Shown: positions 1-5,822, counted from the first letter of the stretch. The stretch is DNA of 5,855 nt from Dethiosulfatibacter sp. (GCA_030591825.1 JAUVAG010000095.1:1-5855); one strand, 5' to 3'. Program-made: numbers and translations. Notes: generated from the sequence alone by a model not told the origin.

Positions 1-228
1 CATGTTTTCCTGGCTGGTATAGACCACCAGCATATCAAACTCTTTAGGTGGATATTTGTTTACTATGTCTTCAAATGCAATGACAGGAAATCCATTGTAC
101 TTATCCGTTTTCATATATGCTCTATCAACTGTTATTGCTGCAATCTCAAAATCATCATGCTCCACAACATCTCGACAAATCATTTCTGTCAACACCGACA
201 TTCCAAATACTACAACTTTTTTGCTCAT
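1..228 (-). CDS. PglD/NeuD-like sugar O-acyltransferase, N-terminal part (runs off left edge)
   Basis: Only the first 76 codons are inside the window; the frame is open to base 1, so the 3' part is missing. The protein starts MSKKVVVFGMSVLTEM and continues with a beta-alpha-beta pattern, then ITVDRAYMKTDKYNGFPVIA (about residues 32-51) and a KYPPKEFDMLVVY stretch (58-70). This resembles the small Rossmann-like N-terminal domain of PglD/NeuD-type acyltransferases, which is normally followed by a left-handed beta-helix of hexapeptide repeats that transfers an acetyl group to a sugar. That C-terminal domain cannot be seen here. The usual GxG turn after the first strand reads G-M-S, which is atypical. 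A strong ribosome binding site (TGGAGGAAAT) ends a few bases before the ATG. The gene follows the ATP-grasp gene by 50 bases with no terminator between them, so co-transcription is likely. The family call is from pattern recognition; the alternative is another Rossmann-fold protein. Confidence 0.6.
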   Translation of the reverse strand, partial: MSKKVVVFGMSVLTEMICRDVVEHDDFEIAAITVDRAYMKTDKYNGFPVIAFEDIVNKYPPKEFDMLVVYTSQENM

Positions 229-240
229 ATATTTCCTCCA
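229..240 (-). promoter_or_regulatory. Ribosome binding site of the acyltransferase-like gene
   Basis: On the minus strand TGGAGGAAAT stands just upstream of the ATG at 228. This strong Shine-Dalgarno match fixes the start of the partial gene and supports it as a real coding region although it runs off the window. No promoter or terminator is apparent in the 50-base gap (229-278), so the gene is probably expressed from the promoter of the ATP-grasp gene. Confidence 0.8.
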
Positions 241-278
241 ATCAATATTCATTATAGTTCCGTTTCTTTGACCGCTAT

Positions 279-1463
279 TTACGTCCTTAAAACTACACTG
301 GTATACAGCTCATTCATCATCTTTTCAAGGGATTGACCATTCTCATATCCTGCAATTAAAAATGCAACAATGTCAGCTCCACTTCTGTGTTTGTGTACTG
401 TATCACCGGATTTCTTATTGGTATATACATGTTTAATATGCTCACTGATTTCCCCTTCAAGATTTATTCTGTCAAGAATGCCATCATTTTGAGCAATCAA
501 GAAATAAAGTAAGCAATTTTTTCTCTCTATTATCTCATGCTTTTCAATTTTCTTTCCCATAGCTGTTTCCACGGCAGCCTTGACTTCATCAAACCCCGTC
601 CCGCATTTCATGAGCTGTGGAATATAATTGCTCCCACACCTGGGATTGATTTCCACAATATATATTTCATCGTCAAGACCAATCCTGACTTCCACATTGA
701 TTCCTCCATATTCATATCCAGCACCATTCAATGCCTTTTCTATCTCGCACTTGGTCTTTACAAGAATATCATTTGAAACAGTAGGTGGATAAACAGACGC
801 CAATGGAGCCATATTATTATGATACTGATCACAAAGTCCCAAAAATACAAGCTTTCCATCAAATACAAATCCATCTCCATGAAGCTGATGATGTGAAGTG
901 TCAATATATTCCTCGACTATACATTTATTGCAGATTGAATATGATAATGCTTTTTCAACTGATTCATTAAAATCGACTTCATCATATACAATTACAACAC
1001 CCTTGCTCCCTGTAGAATCAACAGGTTTCACAACAACAGGAAAATCAAGATCCTTATAAAGTCCAGTTACTTCATTATCCTCTACTATATGAAATTTTAC
1101 AGAATTAAGATCATTGTCAACCTGAAGCTTTCTGAAAATGTCCTTTCTTCTTAATATATTGACTGATTCATAAGATGGTCCAGGAAGGTTTAGCTTGTCG
1201 CTTATATATGCAGCTGTGGCAGCCGAATAATCTGAAGCAAATCCCAGAATTCCATCGATTTTAAGTTCCTTCGCTTTATTTAAAATAGCTTCCATGTCTA
1301 TAGTACTGATATTGTGATATTCATCTGATATCTTGTGTCCTGGACTGTCGGGACGATAATCACATGTTATTACATGGTAGCCTGCTGATTTTGCATATTC
1401 AATAGCAGGTATTTGTGTAAATGCACCGCCTAGTATCATGATTTTTCTCTTGTCGTTTTTCAT
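279..1463 (-). CDS. ATP-grasp domain ligase, substrate unknown
   Basis: A 394-residue cytoplasmic protein with the three-part ATP-grasp layout. An N-terminal pre-ATP-grasp Rossmann-like domain (about 1-105) opens with KIMILGGAFTQIPA. The ATP-grasp fold (about 106-300) follows, then a C-terminal domain (about 301-394) of the kind seen in PurK- and carbamoyl-phosphate-synthase-like members. Visible ATP and metal residues are K146 in FPVVVKP, the glycine-rich loop DSTGSKGV (149-156), the hinge E184-E185 in IVEEYI, and the Mg-binding set E258 (INVEVR) and E271/N273 (VEINPRCGSN). Such enzymes use ATP to make an acyl-phosphate and join a carboxylate to an amine or thiol; the substrate cannot be read from the sequence. 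It is not an obvious PurK, PurT, Ddl or biotin carboxylase. The start is supported by GGGGAGGAA seven bases upstream. The next gene, an acyltransferase-like partial ORF, suggests a biosynthetic operon such as surface glycan or small-molecule assembly (inference). Confidence 0.9.
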   Translation of the reverse strand: MKNDKRKIMILGGAFTQIPAIEYAKSAGYHVITCDYRPDSPGHKISDEYHNISTIDMEAILNKAKELKIDGILGFASDYSAATAAYISDKLNLPGPSYESVNILRRKDIFRKLQVDNDLNSVKFHIVEDNEVTGLYKDLDFPVVVKPVDSTGSKGVVIVYDEVDFNESVEKALSYSICNKCIVEEYIDTSHHQLHGDGFVFDGKLVFLGLCDQYHNNMAPLASVYPPTVSNDILVKTKCEIEKALNGAGYEYGGINVEVRIGLDDEIYIVEINPRCGSNYIPQLMKCGTGFDEVKAAVETAMGKKIEKHEIIERKNCLLYFLIAQNDGILDRINLEGEISEHIKHVYTNKKSGDTVHKHRSGADIVAFLIAGYENGQSLEKMMNELYTSVVLRT

Positions 1464-1523
1464 ATATTCATTCCTCCCCTAATCTATTCTCCTAACTTAT
1501 ACCTTCATTTAAGCTTCTACTAT

Positions 1524-1553
1524 ATTTTACTACTATTAGTGTCCTGTCGGCAA
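1524..1553 (-). promoter_or_regulatory. Weak promoter candidate for the ATP-grasp gene
   Basis: On the minus strand TTGCCG (1548-1553) is followed after 18 bases by TAAAAT (1524-1529), a weak match to the sigma-A consensus. It lies about 60-90 bases upstream of the ATP-grasp start and just downstream of the hairpin repeat at 1554-1578. An alternative -10 is TATAAG within GGTATAAG around 1496-1503, which lacks a good -35. Because the preceding operon ends in a strong terminator, some promoter is expected in this interval, but which hexamers are used is uncertain. Confidence 0.3.
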
Positions 1554-1578
1554 CAAGAAAGCAGCTACGCTGCGTTAA
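1554..1578 (-). repeat. Hairpin repeat, copy 1
   Basis: A 25-base sequence that recurs in the same orientation at 5823-5847 with two differences. On the plus strand it contains CAAGAAA, then GCAGC-TAC-GCTGC (1561-1573), a perfect 5-bp GC-rich stem with a three-base loop, then GTTAA. Both differences from copy 2 fall in the three-base loop (TAC versus TTT), so the stem is fully conserved. It sits between the importer operon terminator and the ATP-grasp gene, ending exactly 90 bases upstream of that start codon. It may be a REP-like element, the end of a small non-autonomous mobile element, or a weak terminator, since TTTCTTG follows the stem on the minus strand. Confidence 0.65.
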
Positions 1579-1593
1579 ATGCGTAAGCATTTA
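1576..1593. repeat. Perfect 7-bp hairpin with GTAA loop
   Basis: TAAATGC (1576-1582), a GTAA loop, then GCATTTA (1587-1593) form a perfect inverted repeat directly beside copy 1 of the hairpin repeat, sharing its TTAA edge. On the plus strand the loop is a GNRA-type tetraloop. No T-run follows on either strand, so it does not look like an intrinsic terminator. It is most simply part of the larger structured intergenic element that spans about 1554-1671. Confidence 0.6.
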
Positions 1594-1600
1594 TTAAGAG

Positions 1601-1671
1601 GTCGTAGAAAGTTTCCTTATAAGTGTAATACCAACGTTTCAAGGGATTACACATTTTTAACTTTCTTAGAC
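1601..1671. repeat. Long two-part imperfect palindrome (MITE-like or structured RNA)
   Basis: Nested inverted repeats span 71 bases. GTC (1601-1603) pairs with GAC (1669-1671). AGAAAGTT (1606-1613) pairs with AACTTTCT (1659-1666). An internal loop separates these from GTGTAAT (1623-1629), which pairs with ATTACAC (1646-1652). The apical part includes CC/GG pairing potential. Three aligned helices in a non-coding stretch are unlikely to be accidental, but the identity is unknown. There is no T-run after the outer stem on either strand, which argues against a terminator. It lies just downstream of the importer operon terminator. Candidates are a miniature mobile element remnant or a structured RNA. 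Confidence 0.55.
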
Positions 1672-1674
1672 TAT

Positions 1675-1721
1675 AAAAAAGAGCCGTCTGCAGACAGATT
1701 TCCCATCTAATGACAACTCTC
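1675..1721 (-). terminator. Intrinsic terminator of the ABC importer operon
   Basis: On the minus strand AGAGTTGTC (1712-1720) pairs with GACGGCTCT (1680-1688) over 9 bp, including two G-U wobbles, and is followed by a run of six T (1675-1680). The long loop can form a small inner AGAT/ATCT helix. It begins about 18 bases after the stop codon of the ATPase gene, which is the normal place for a rho-independent terminator closing the operon. Confidence 0.85.
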
Positions 1722-1738
1722 AATATATTCACTTAATA

Positions 1739-2482
1739 CTATAGTATCTTCTTTATAAAATCCGCAGTCCTTTTGTTTTGAGTATTTTCAAAAAGTTCCT
1801 TTGGAGTTCCATCTTCTATGATTTTACCCTCATCCATGAATATTACCCTGTCAGAAATCTCCTTGGCGAAGTTCATCTCGTGGGTTACAATTACAAGGGT
1901 CATTCCCTCATCCTTTAGGCCACGAATAACCTCCAGAACCTCTGTTACCATTTCAGGGTCAAGAGCGCTTGTAGGCTCATCAAAGAGTATCATTTTAGGG
2001 CTTCTTGCAAGAGACCTGGCTATTGCCACCCTCTGGGACTCTCCACCTGACAGCTGTGACGGATAAGCATCCTTCCTGTGGGACAGGTTGACCCTTTCAA
2101 GTAACCTGATGGCAGTTTCCACTGCATTCTCCCTGGTCTTTCCCTCGACAAGCATCTGGGGCTTAACAATATTGTCAAGAGCCGAATAGTGTGGAAAAAG
2201 ATTGAAGGACTGGAATACCATGTTCATGTCATTTGTCAGTTCCCTCTGCTTCTTGTGATTTACATATTTTCCTCTATTCACCAGTGAATGTCCATAGATT
2301 TCGATGTCACCTTCGGAAATCTTCTCAAGGTTTGCAATGCACCTTAATAAGGTTGATTTTCCGCTTCCACTGGGTCCGATTATACTTATGATTTTCCCGT
2401 TTTCAACTGTAAGGGAAATATCCTTAAGAACGGTGTTGTCTCCGAATTTTTTTACTAGATTGTTTATTTTTATAGCTAACAT
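1739..2482 (-). CDS. Polar amino acid ABC importer, ATP-binding subunit
   Basis: The cytoplasmic ATPase that powers amino acid import, working as a dimer on the permease. With the start at 2482 it has 247 residues, the usual length for GlnQ/HisP-type subunits. In order it shows Walker A GPSGSGKST (36-44, K42), Q-loop Q91 in MVFQSFNLFPH, signature LSGGE (144-148), Walker B MILFDE (164-169), a D-loop SALD, and the switch histidine in VTHE (H201). All key residues are intact. An in-frame GTG at 2488 would add two residues, but the AGAGG ribosome binding site sits 8 bases from the ATG at 2482 and only 2 bases from that GTG, so ATG is preferred. It is the last gene of the three-gene operon, 10 bases after the permease stop, and a strong terminator follows. 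GlnQ-like is a family statement; the transported amino acid is not shown. Confidence 0.95.
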   Translation of the reverse strand: MLAIKINNLVKKFGDNTVLKDISLTVENGKIISIIGPSGSGKSTLLRCIANLEKISEGDIEIYGHSLVNRGKYVNHKKQRELTNDMNMVFQSFNLFPHYSALDNIVKPQMLVEGKTRENAVETAIRLLERVNLSHRKDAYPSQLSGGESQRVAIARSLARSPKMILFDEPTSALDPEMVTEVLEVIRGLKDEGMTLVIVTHEMNFAKEISDRVIFMDEGKIIEDGTPKELFENTQNKRTADFIKKIL

Positions 2483-2492
2483 TGACACACCT

Positions 2493-3134
2493 CTAATTGA
2501 AATAGGAGAATCTTTTTTCGATTCTTCTGAATATCCTTACAACAACCAAAGTCATCAACAGATAAAGTGCAGCTGCGACCAAGTAGGGATCCGTTACGAA
2601 TTCCCTTGAAGCTATTAGTTTTGTTTGTCTAAGGATGTCTCCCAGTGCAATGGCTGCAACAAGGGCAGTATCCTTTACAAGGGTTATTGTCTCGTTTGTC
2701 ACTGAAGGTAAAACCCTCTTGACTCCCTGTGGAAGTATTATATGCATAAAGGTCTTTGTCTTGCTCATTCCAAGTGTTTCCGCAGCCTCGTATTGTCCCT
2801 TGTCTATGGATTCAATACCACCTCTGAATATCTCAGTGAAGTAAGCTGAATAGTTTATTGAAAAACCTATATATGCTACGGTCATCCTCTCAAAGGCTAT
2901 TCCGTAGATTGGCAAGCCAAAATTGATGAAATAAAGTTGTAGCAACAGGGGCGTTCCCCTGATAATCCAAGTAAAAGAATCTATTATGCTGCAGGTCATC
3001 TTATTGCCGTTAGCTCTTAGGACAGCAAGTGTCATTCCAATAGGTATTGAAATGACAAGTGTCACAAAATAAATCTTGAGGGTGACACTTGCACCCTCAA
3101 GAATAAACTTCAGCATTGAAATATAATAATCCAT
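2493..3134 (-). CDS. Polar amino acid ABC importer, permease subunit
   Basis: A 213-residue inner-membrane permease of the His/Glu/Gln/Arg (HisM/GlnP) type with about five hydrophobic segments (near 14-38, 53-78, 82-102, 148-168 and 183-203). The conserved RGTPLLLQ stretch (59-66) and the EAA loop that contacts the ATPase, EAAETLGMS through IILP (116-135), are both present. As the only permease gene in the operon it would act as a homodimer. The preferred start is the ATG at 3132-3134, whose A is also the last base of the receptor gene's TAA stop (TAATG), a classic translational coupling arrangement giving MDYYISMLKF, a typical N-terminus for the family. A longer reading from a GTG at 3164 would overlap the receptor gene by 31 bases and add ten untypical residues. 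The local ribosome binding site is weak, which fits coupling. Confidence 0.93.
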   Translation of the reverse strand: MDYYISMLKFILEGASVTLKIYFVTLVISIPIGMTLAVLRANGNKMTCSIIDSFTWIIRGTPLLLQLYFINFGLPIYGIAFERMTVAYIGFSINYSAYFTEIFRGGIESIDKGQYEAAETLGMSKTKTFMHIILPQGVKRVLPSVTNETITLVKDTALVAAIALGDILRQTKLIASREFVTDPYLVAAALYLLMTLVVVRIFRRIEKRFSYFN

Positions 3135-3952
3135 TACCTGGAATATACATCCTCTCCGAACCACTTCACAGATATTTCAGCACCTGATCCGTCTTCTGCC
3201 ATTTCATCAAGAATCTCGTCAAACTTGTCTCTCAATGAATCATCGCCTTTTCTGAATCCTATTCCTATCTGCTCTTCTCCATATGTATCTTCAAGAACTC
3301 TGAATATTCCAGGATTCTTTCCTATTGCATATCTTCCTGAAAGTTCGTCAACAACCATAGCATCAAGGATTCCAGACTGAACTCCCATGTATACCTCGTT
3401 GAATGAAGAATATTGAACAACTTCCTCTAAAGTTGCCGCAAATTCAGCGTCGCCTTCAACAGCTGCAGAGGCAGTGCTTTCTATCTGTACTCCAACCTGT
3501 GTTCCTTCAAGGTCAGCCTTGGCGTTTACAGGTGACTCTTCAAGAACTATTATAACCTGTCTGTCATTGAAGTACGGCTTAGAGAAGTTTATGTTTTCCA
3601 ATCTCTCTTCAGTAATTGTAAGACCGTTCCATATCATGTCTATGTTTCCTGCTTGAAGCTCAAGAACTTTTGAGTCCCACTCGATTGGTTGTAGTTTAAG
3701 CTCTACACCAAGTCTTGATGCAACTTCCTTGGCAAGGTCAACATCAAATCCAACGATTTCATTGTCCATGTTTCTGAATCCCATAGGTGCAAAGGTATCA
3801 TCAAGTCCAAGTACGATATATCCGTTGTCCATTACTTCCTGAAGTGAAGTATCCGCCTCAACTGATGCTTCCGGCTCTTCTTTTGGTGTACATCCCACTG
3901 CAGCGGACATCATTAAAACTGCAACTAATAATAAAGCTAATATTTTTTTCAT
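3134..3952 (-). CDS. Polar amino acid ABC importer, substrate-binding lipoprotein
   Basis: The 272-residue extracellular receptor of the importer, family 3 solute-binding protein. A short lipoprotein signal peptide (MKKILALLLVAVLMMSA) ends at the lipobox A-V-G-C with C21 as the lipidated residue; an acidic linker follows. The mature part has the family hallmarks: FAPMGF (about 54-59), the signature GFDVDLAKEVASRLG (68-82), NGLTITEER (109-117) with R117 as the expected carboxylate-binding arginine, and VVDEL with D202 as the expected amine-binding aspartate. These residue roles are carried over from HisJ-like relatives. The IWNGLTITEER version of the motif is common in Firmicutes receptors whose ligands range over cystine, arginine and glutamine, so the ligand is left open. 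A strong AGGAGGAGA ribosome binding site lies 8 bases before the ATG. It is the first gene of the operon, and its stop overlaps the permease start by one base. Confidence 0.95.
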   Translation of the reverse strand: MKKILALLLVAVLMMSAAVGCTPKEEPEASVEADTSLQEVMDNGYIVLGLDDTFAPMGFRNMDNEIVGFDVDLAKEVASRLGVELKLQPIEWDSKVLELQAGNIDMIWNGLTITEERLENINFSKPYFNDRQVIIVLEESPVNAKADLEGTQVGVQIESTASAAVEGDAEFAATLEEVVQYSSFNEVYMGVQSGILDAMVVDELSGRYAIGKNPGIFRVLEDTYGEEQIGIGFRKGDDSLRDKFDEILDEMAEDGSGAEISVKWFGEDVYSR

Positions 3953-3960
3953 TTTGTAAT

Positions 3961-3969
3961 TCTCCTCCT
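3961..3969 (-). promoter_or_regulatory. Ribosome binding site of the importer lipoprotein gene
   Basis: AGGAGGAGA on the minus strand, 8 bases before the ATG at 3952, is a near-perfect anti-Shine-Dalgarno complement. It is much stronger than the sites of the permease and ATPase genes, fitting the usual excess of binding protein over the membrane complex. Confidence 0.85.
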
Positions 3970-3987
3970 GATATTTTTGACTTGATT

Positions 3988-4016
3988 AGTATATCATATG
4001 TAACTATTACAGTAAA
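3988..4016 (-). promoter_or_regulatory. Sigma-A-type promoter of the ABC importer operon
   Basis: On the minus strand TTTACT (4011-4016, four of six consensus bases) is followed after exactly 17 bases by TATACT (3988-3993, five of six). Transcription would start near 3980, giving a leader of about 30 bases that is too short for a riboswitch. No intrinsic terminator is seen between the upstream stalk-domain gene and this promoter, so some read-through from upstream is possible. Confidence 0.7.
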
Positions 4017-4020
4017 TAGT
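4003..4020. promoter_or_regulatory. Inverted repeat over the -35 box, candidate operator
   Basis: ACTATT (4003-4008) and AATAGT (4015-4020) are perfect 6-bp inverted arms separated by 6 bases, and the -35 hexamer at 4011-4016 lies within them. A second small dyad, TTAC/GTAA, is nested in the same stretch. The placement is what one expects for a repressor binding site, but AT-rich promoters produce short dyads by chance and no known regulator motif is recognised. Confidence 0.35.
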
Positions 4021-4043
4021 GAATTATTACCAAGCCCTTAATC

Positions 4044-5732
4044 CTACGGTAGTTCGACGGTATAAAAGACTCTGCAGGACATAGAATTCTTGTACCAAGC
4101 TATCTTATTCCCCATAACCAGAGGCTGGCAGTCAGTCAGCATTCCACCTGCAAGAGTGTTGATCTTTCCAAGTGCATTGCCCTTGCCGTTAACAAAAACA
4201 TATTTGACATCTCCAATGGACTTGTCATGATAAATCTCCTGCCACAATACTGCAAATAGATTATCATTAACCTTCACAAGCTTAGGCACACTTGCATATC
4301 TGTCAGAGCCTATATAATCCGTCATCGTCTCAACATTTACACTACCACTATCCATGTCATCATATATGACAACTACATCCCTTTCATCAATATCCATTCC
4401 TATTTTTCCAAAGTGCAAATACTCACCAGGCTGACTTTGATCAATTGAATTGAAAGCAACAAGATATCCATCCATTGACTTTTCAAAGCCTCCAACAGAT
4501 ATTCCAGTGAAATTTGCTCCCTCTTCTCCTGGAATTTCAAGAAGTGTCGACGGGTCGTATCCTCCAGTACTGTTCTCCCTGTGAATCACCAAAGACCTTG
4601 GATATGCATCGCCGTGGTCTAAAAGGACATGGAGATTATTGTCAAAAAGTACAAACTGGTTAAAGGAATGGCTTACATTGTTTGTTTGAAATCTTCCTGT
4701 TTCATTGAGTACAACCATTTCCTCAATATCTATTATCATCGTTAGCTGAGACTGATGATTCTTGCCGTCTTCAGTCGTATATTTCTTCCTGGAAGTATGA
4801 AAAACCAACCTGTTGCTGTATCCAGACATCCTACCACTGCCTCCGTAGAAAGGCTCTGTAGTAAAGCATTCCCCTCCATTTAGTGAAATACTGTCCATTC
4901 TGTTGAAATTCTTGTCGTATTTAACTACCCTGAAAACTTCCCTATAGTCTTTTTCATCATTATTTTCCTGTCCCCAGGCAATATAATTATATCTGCTTCC
5001 AGCGTAGAATGAACCAAATATTGCCAGTTCATGATCCAACTGTCTGGTTTTCAGAAGTTTCAAATCAGAATCGTATGTTTCTATGTTTACAGACCCATTT
5101 ACATCAACAGTAAAAAATGTGCCGTCCCCATTGTCTACCATATATGAATTTATGGTTTTTCCCGTATTATTGAATATTGCAGGTATCCTGTTCAGTTCAA
5201 CATGGGCTCCCGTGTCAGACCGGTAAGCCCCCTCTGGAAGCTTGGTACCTATGTAGATGGAGTTATTCTCCTGGCTCCAGTCCACATCGTATGAAAAAAT
5301 CTCCGCCAGGTCCCTTAGCTTGAAATAATTGTTTCCCTTAATATTGTACGCCAGTATTCCCATCCGATTTCCATCTATTATGACGGGAGACTGTGTAGGA
5401 TATGCAATCTGTCTGCTATCTGTATAGTAGTATGAACTGCTTCCCCTTGGATCGTATACCTTCCCTGTGACTATCTCAACCTGTCTTTCTATATCATTCC
5501 AGGAAACATCAAACTGACTTCCACTCCCATTGAGAGCATCGGCAAGGTCGCGTATCTTGAAATAGTTGTTTCCCTTGATATTATAACCTATGCATCGGTT
5601 GGTAAGAGTATTCTCATCAATGTATATTGAGCTGGTAGTCTTGTATGCAAGTATTCCATCAACACCATAGGCGGATGAAGCAAATACTATTAAAAATATT
5701 GTGATAATAATTATATGATAAATTCTCTTCAT
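4044..5732 (-). CDS. Secreted stalk-domain protein with beta-propeller-like C-terminal region
   Basis: A 562-residue exported protein. The N-terminus MKRIYHIIIITIFLIVFASS is a signal peptide with a likely cleavage after A21-Y22-G23. Two stalk (copper amine oxidase N-terminal-like) repeats follow, at about 26-90 and 117-164. Each carries the motif YNIKGNNYFK[IL]RDLA (50-64 and 129-143) and ends in a VxW...V/I-Y/E-I strand pattern. Such repeats are common on clostridial and Paenibacillus surface proteins and are thought to be structural. From about 175 to the end the chain is rich in short beta strands alternating with Asn/Gly/Asp turns (for example IIDIEEMVVLNETG, NNLHVLLDHGD, NDNLFAVLWQE), suggesting a beta-propeller; this is inference. 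There is no catalytic motif, membrane anchor or sorting signal. Four cysteines are present (47, 289, 535, 553). GGAGG lies 5 bases before the ATG. The function is unknown. Confidence 0.85.
   Translation of the reverse strand: MKRIYHIIIITIFLIVFASSAYGVDGILAYKTTSSIYIDENTLTNRCIGYNIKGNNYFKIRDLADALNGSGSQFDVSWNDIERQVEIVTGKVYDPRGSSSYYYTDSRQIAYPTQSPVIIDGNRMGILAYNIKGNNYFKLRDLAEIFSYDVDWSQENNSIYIGTKLPEGAYRSDTGAHVELNRIPAIFNNTGKTINSYMVDNGDGTFFTVDVNGSVNIETYDSDLKLLKTRQLDHELAIFGSFYAGSRYNYIAWGQENNDEKDYREVFRVVKYDKNFNRMDSISLNGGECFTTEPFYGGSGRMSGYSNRLVFHTSRKKYTTEDGKNHQSQLTMIIDIEEMVVLNETGRFQTNNVSHSFNQFVLFDNNLHVLLDHGDAYPRSLVIHRENSTGGYDPSTLLEIPGEEGANFTGISVGGFEKSMDGYLVAFNSIDQSQPGEYLHFGKIGMDIDERDVVVIYDDMDSGSVNVETMTDYIGSDRYASVPKLVKVNDNLFAVLWQEIYHDKSIGDVKYVFVNGKGNALGKINTLAGGMLTDCQPLVMGNKIAWYKNSMSCRVFYTVELP
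5320..5348 (-). repeat. In-gene repeat encoding YNIKGNNYFK, second stalk unit
   Basis: This 29-base stretch matches 5557-5585 at 26 of 29 positions and encodes the same YNIKGNNYFK core in the same frame. The nucleotide identity is much higher than that of the surrounding stalk units, whose remaining residues differ widely. That suggests local sequence exchange or strong constraint on this core rather than a fresh duplication of the whole domain. Confidence 0.7.
5557..5585 (-). repeat. In-gene repeat encoding YNIKGNNYFK, first stalk unit
   Basis: Partner of the repeat at 5320-5348. The three differences are all third-position changes or otherwise silent within the encoded YNIKGNNYFK core. It marks the first of the two stalk units of the secreted protein. 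Confidence 0.7.
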
Positions 5733-5751
5733 TTCTGCCTCCAGAGTAAAT

Positions 5752-5766
5752 AATCTACAGTAGATT
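5752..5766. promoter_or_regulatory. Perfect 15-bp palindrome upstream of the stalk-domain gene, candidate operator
   Basis: AATCTAC and GTAGATT are perfect 7-bp inverted arms around a single A. One central base leaves no room for a hairpin loop, so a dimeric DNA-binding protein is the natural reading. It touches the TATAAA -10 candidate (5765-5770) and would cover the expected start of transcription, 20 bases upstream of the start codon, a typical repressor position. No known regulator motif is recognised. Confidence 0.45.
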
Positions 5767-5770
5767 TATA
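5765..5770 (-). promoter_or_regulatory. Candidate -10 box of the stalk-domain gene
   Basis: TATAAA on the minus strand matches five of six consensus bases, 32 bases upstream of the start codon. No good -35 hexamer is found 16-18 bases further upstream (ATGAAT is the best nearby), so an activator or another sigma factor may be needed. An alternative -10, TACAAT at 5795-5800, has only TTGCAT at a poor 19-base spacing. Confidence 0.3.
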
Positions 5771-5822
5771 CCCGTGTATCGACGTTGCATTCATATTGTA
5801 TCGCTTAATCGGACTGAACATG

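Noticed and set aside
56..970. Plus-strand open frames at 56-271, 537-776 and 785-970.
   Set aside because: They lie opposite the acyltransferase-like and ATP-grasp genes, lack good ribosome binding sites, and give low-complexity sequences with no domain pattern. They are shadows of the minus-strand genes.
1601..1671. The long palindrome as a second terminator.
   Set aside because: Neither strand has a T-run after the outer stem, and a strong terminator is already present at 1675-1721.
1464..1738. A transposase gene or CRISPR array in the structured intergenic region.
   Set aside because: There is no open frame of useful length, and the repeats are few and not regularly spaced, so only a non-autonomous element or a structured RNA remains possible.
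2584..2604. Adjacent GGATCC and GAATTC sites that could hint at a cloning junction.
   Set aside because: They lie inside the permease gene, in frame with the normal family sequence (SREFVTDP), and nothing around them breaks the coding region.
3134..3164. GTG at 3164 as the permease start.
   Set aside because: It would overlap the receptor gene by 31 bases and add ten residues not typical of the family. The ATG at 3134 gives a typical N-terminus and a TAATG coupling junction.
3953..3987. A riboswitch or T-box leader upstream of the amino acid importer.
   Set aside because: The predicted leader is only about 30 bases and holds nothing beyond the ribosome binding site.
1818..4041. Plus-strand open frames opposite the ABC importer operon and its promoter.
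   Set aside because: All are antisense to well-supported genes with intact motifs, and none has recognisable protein features.
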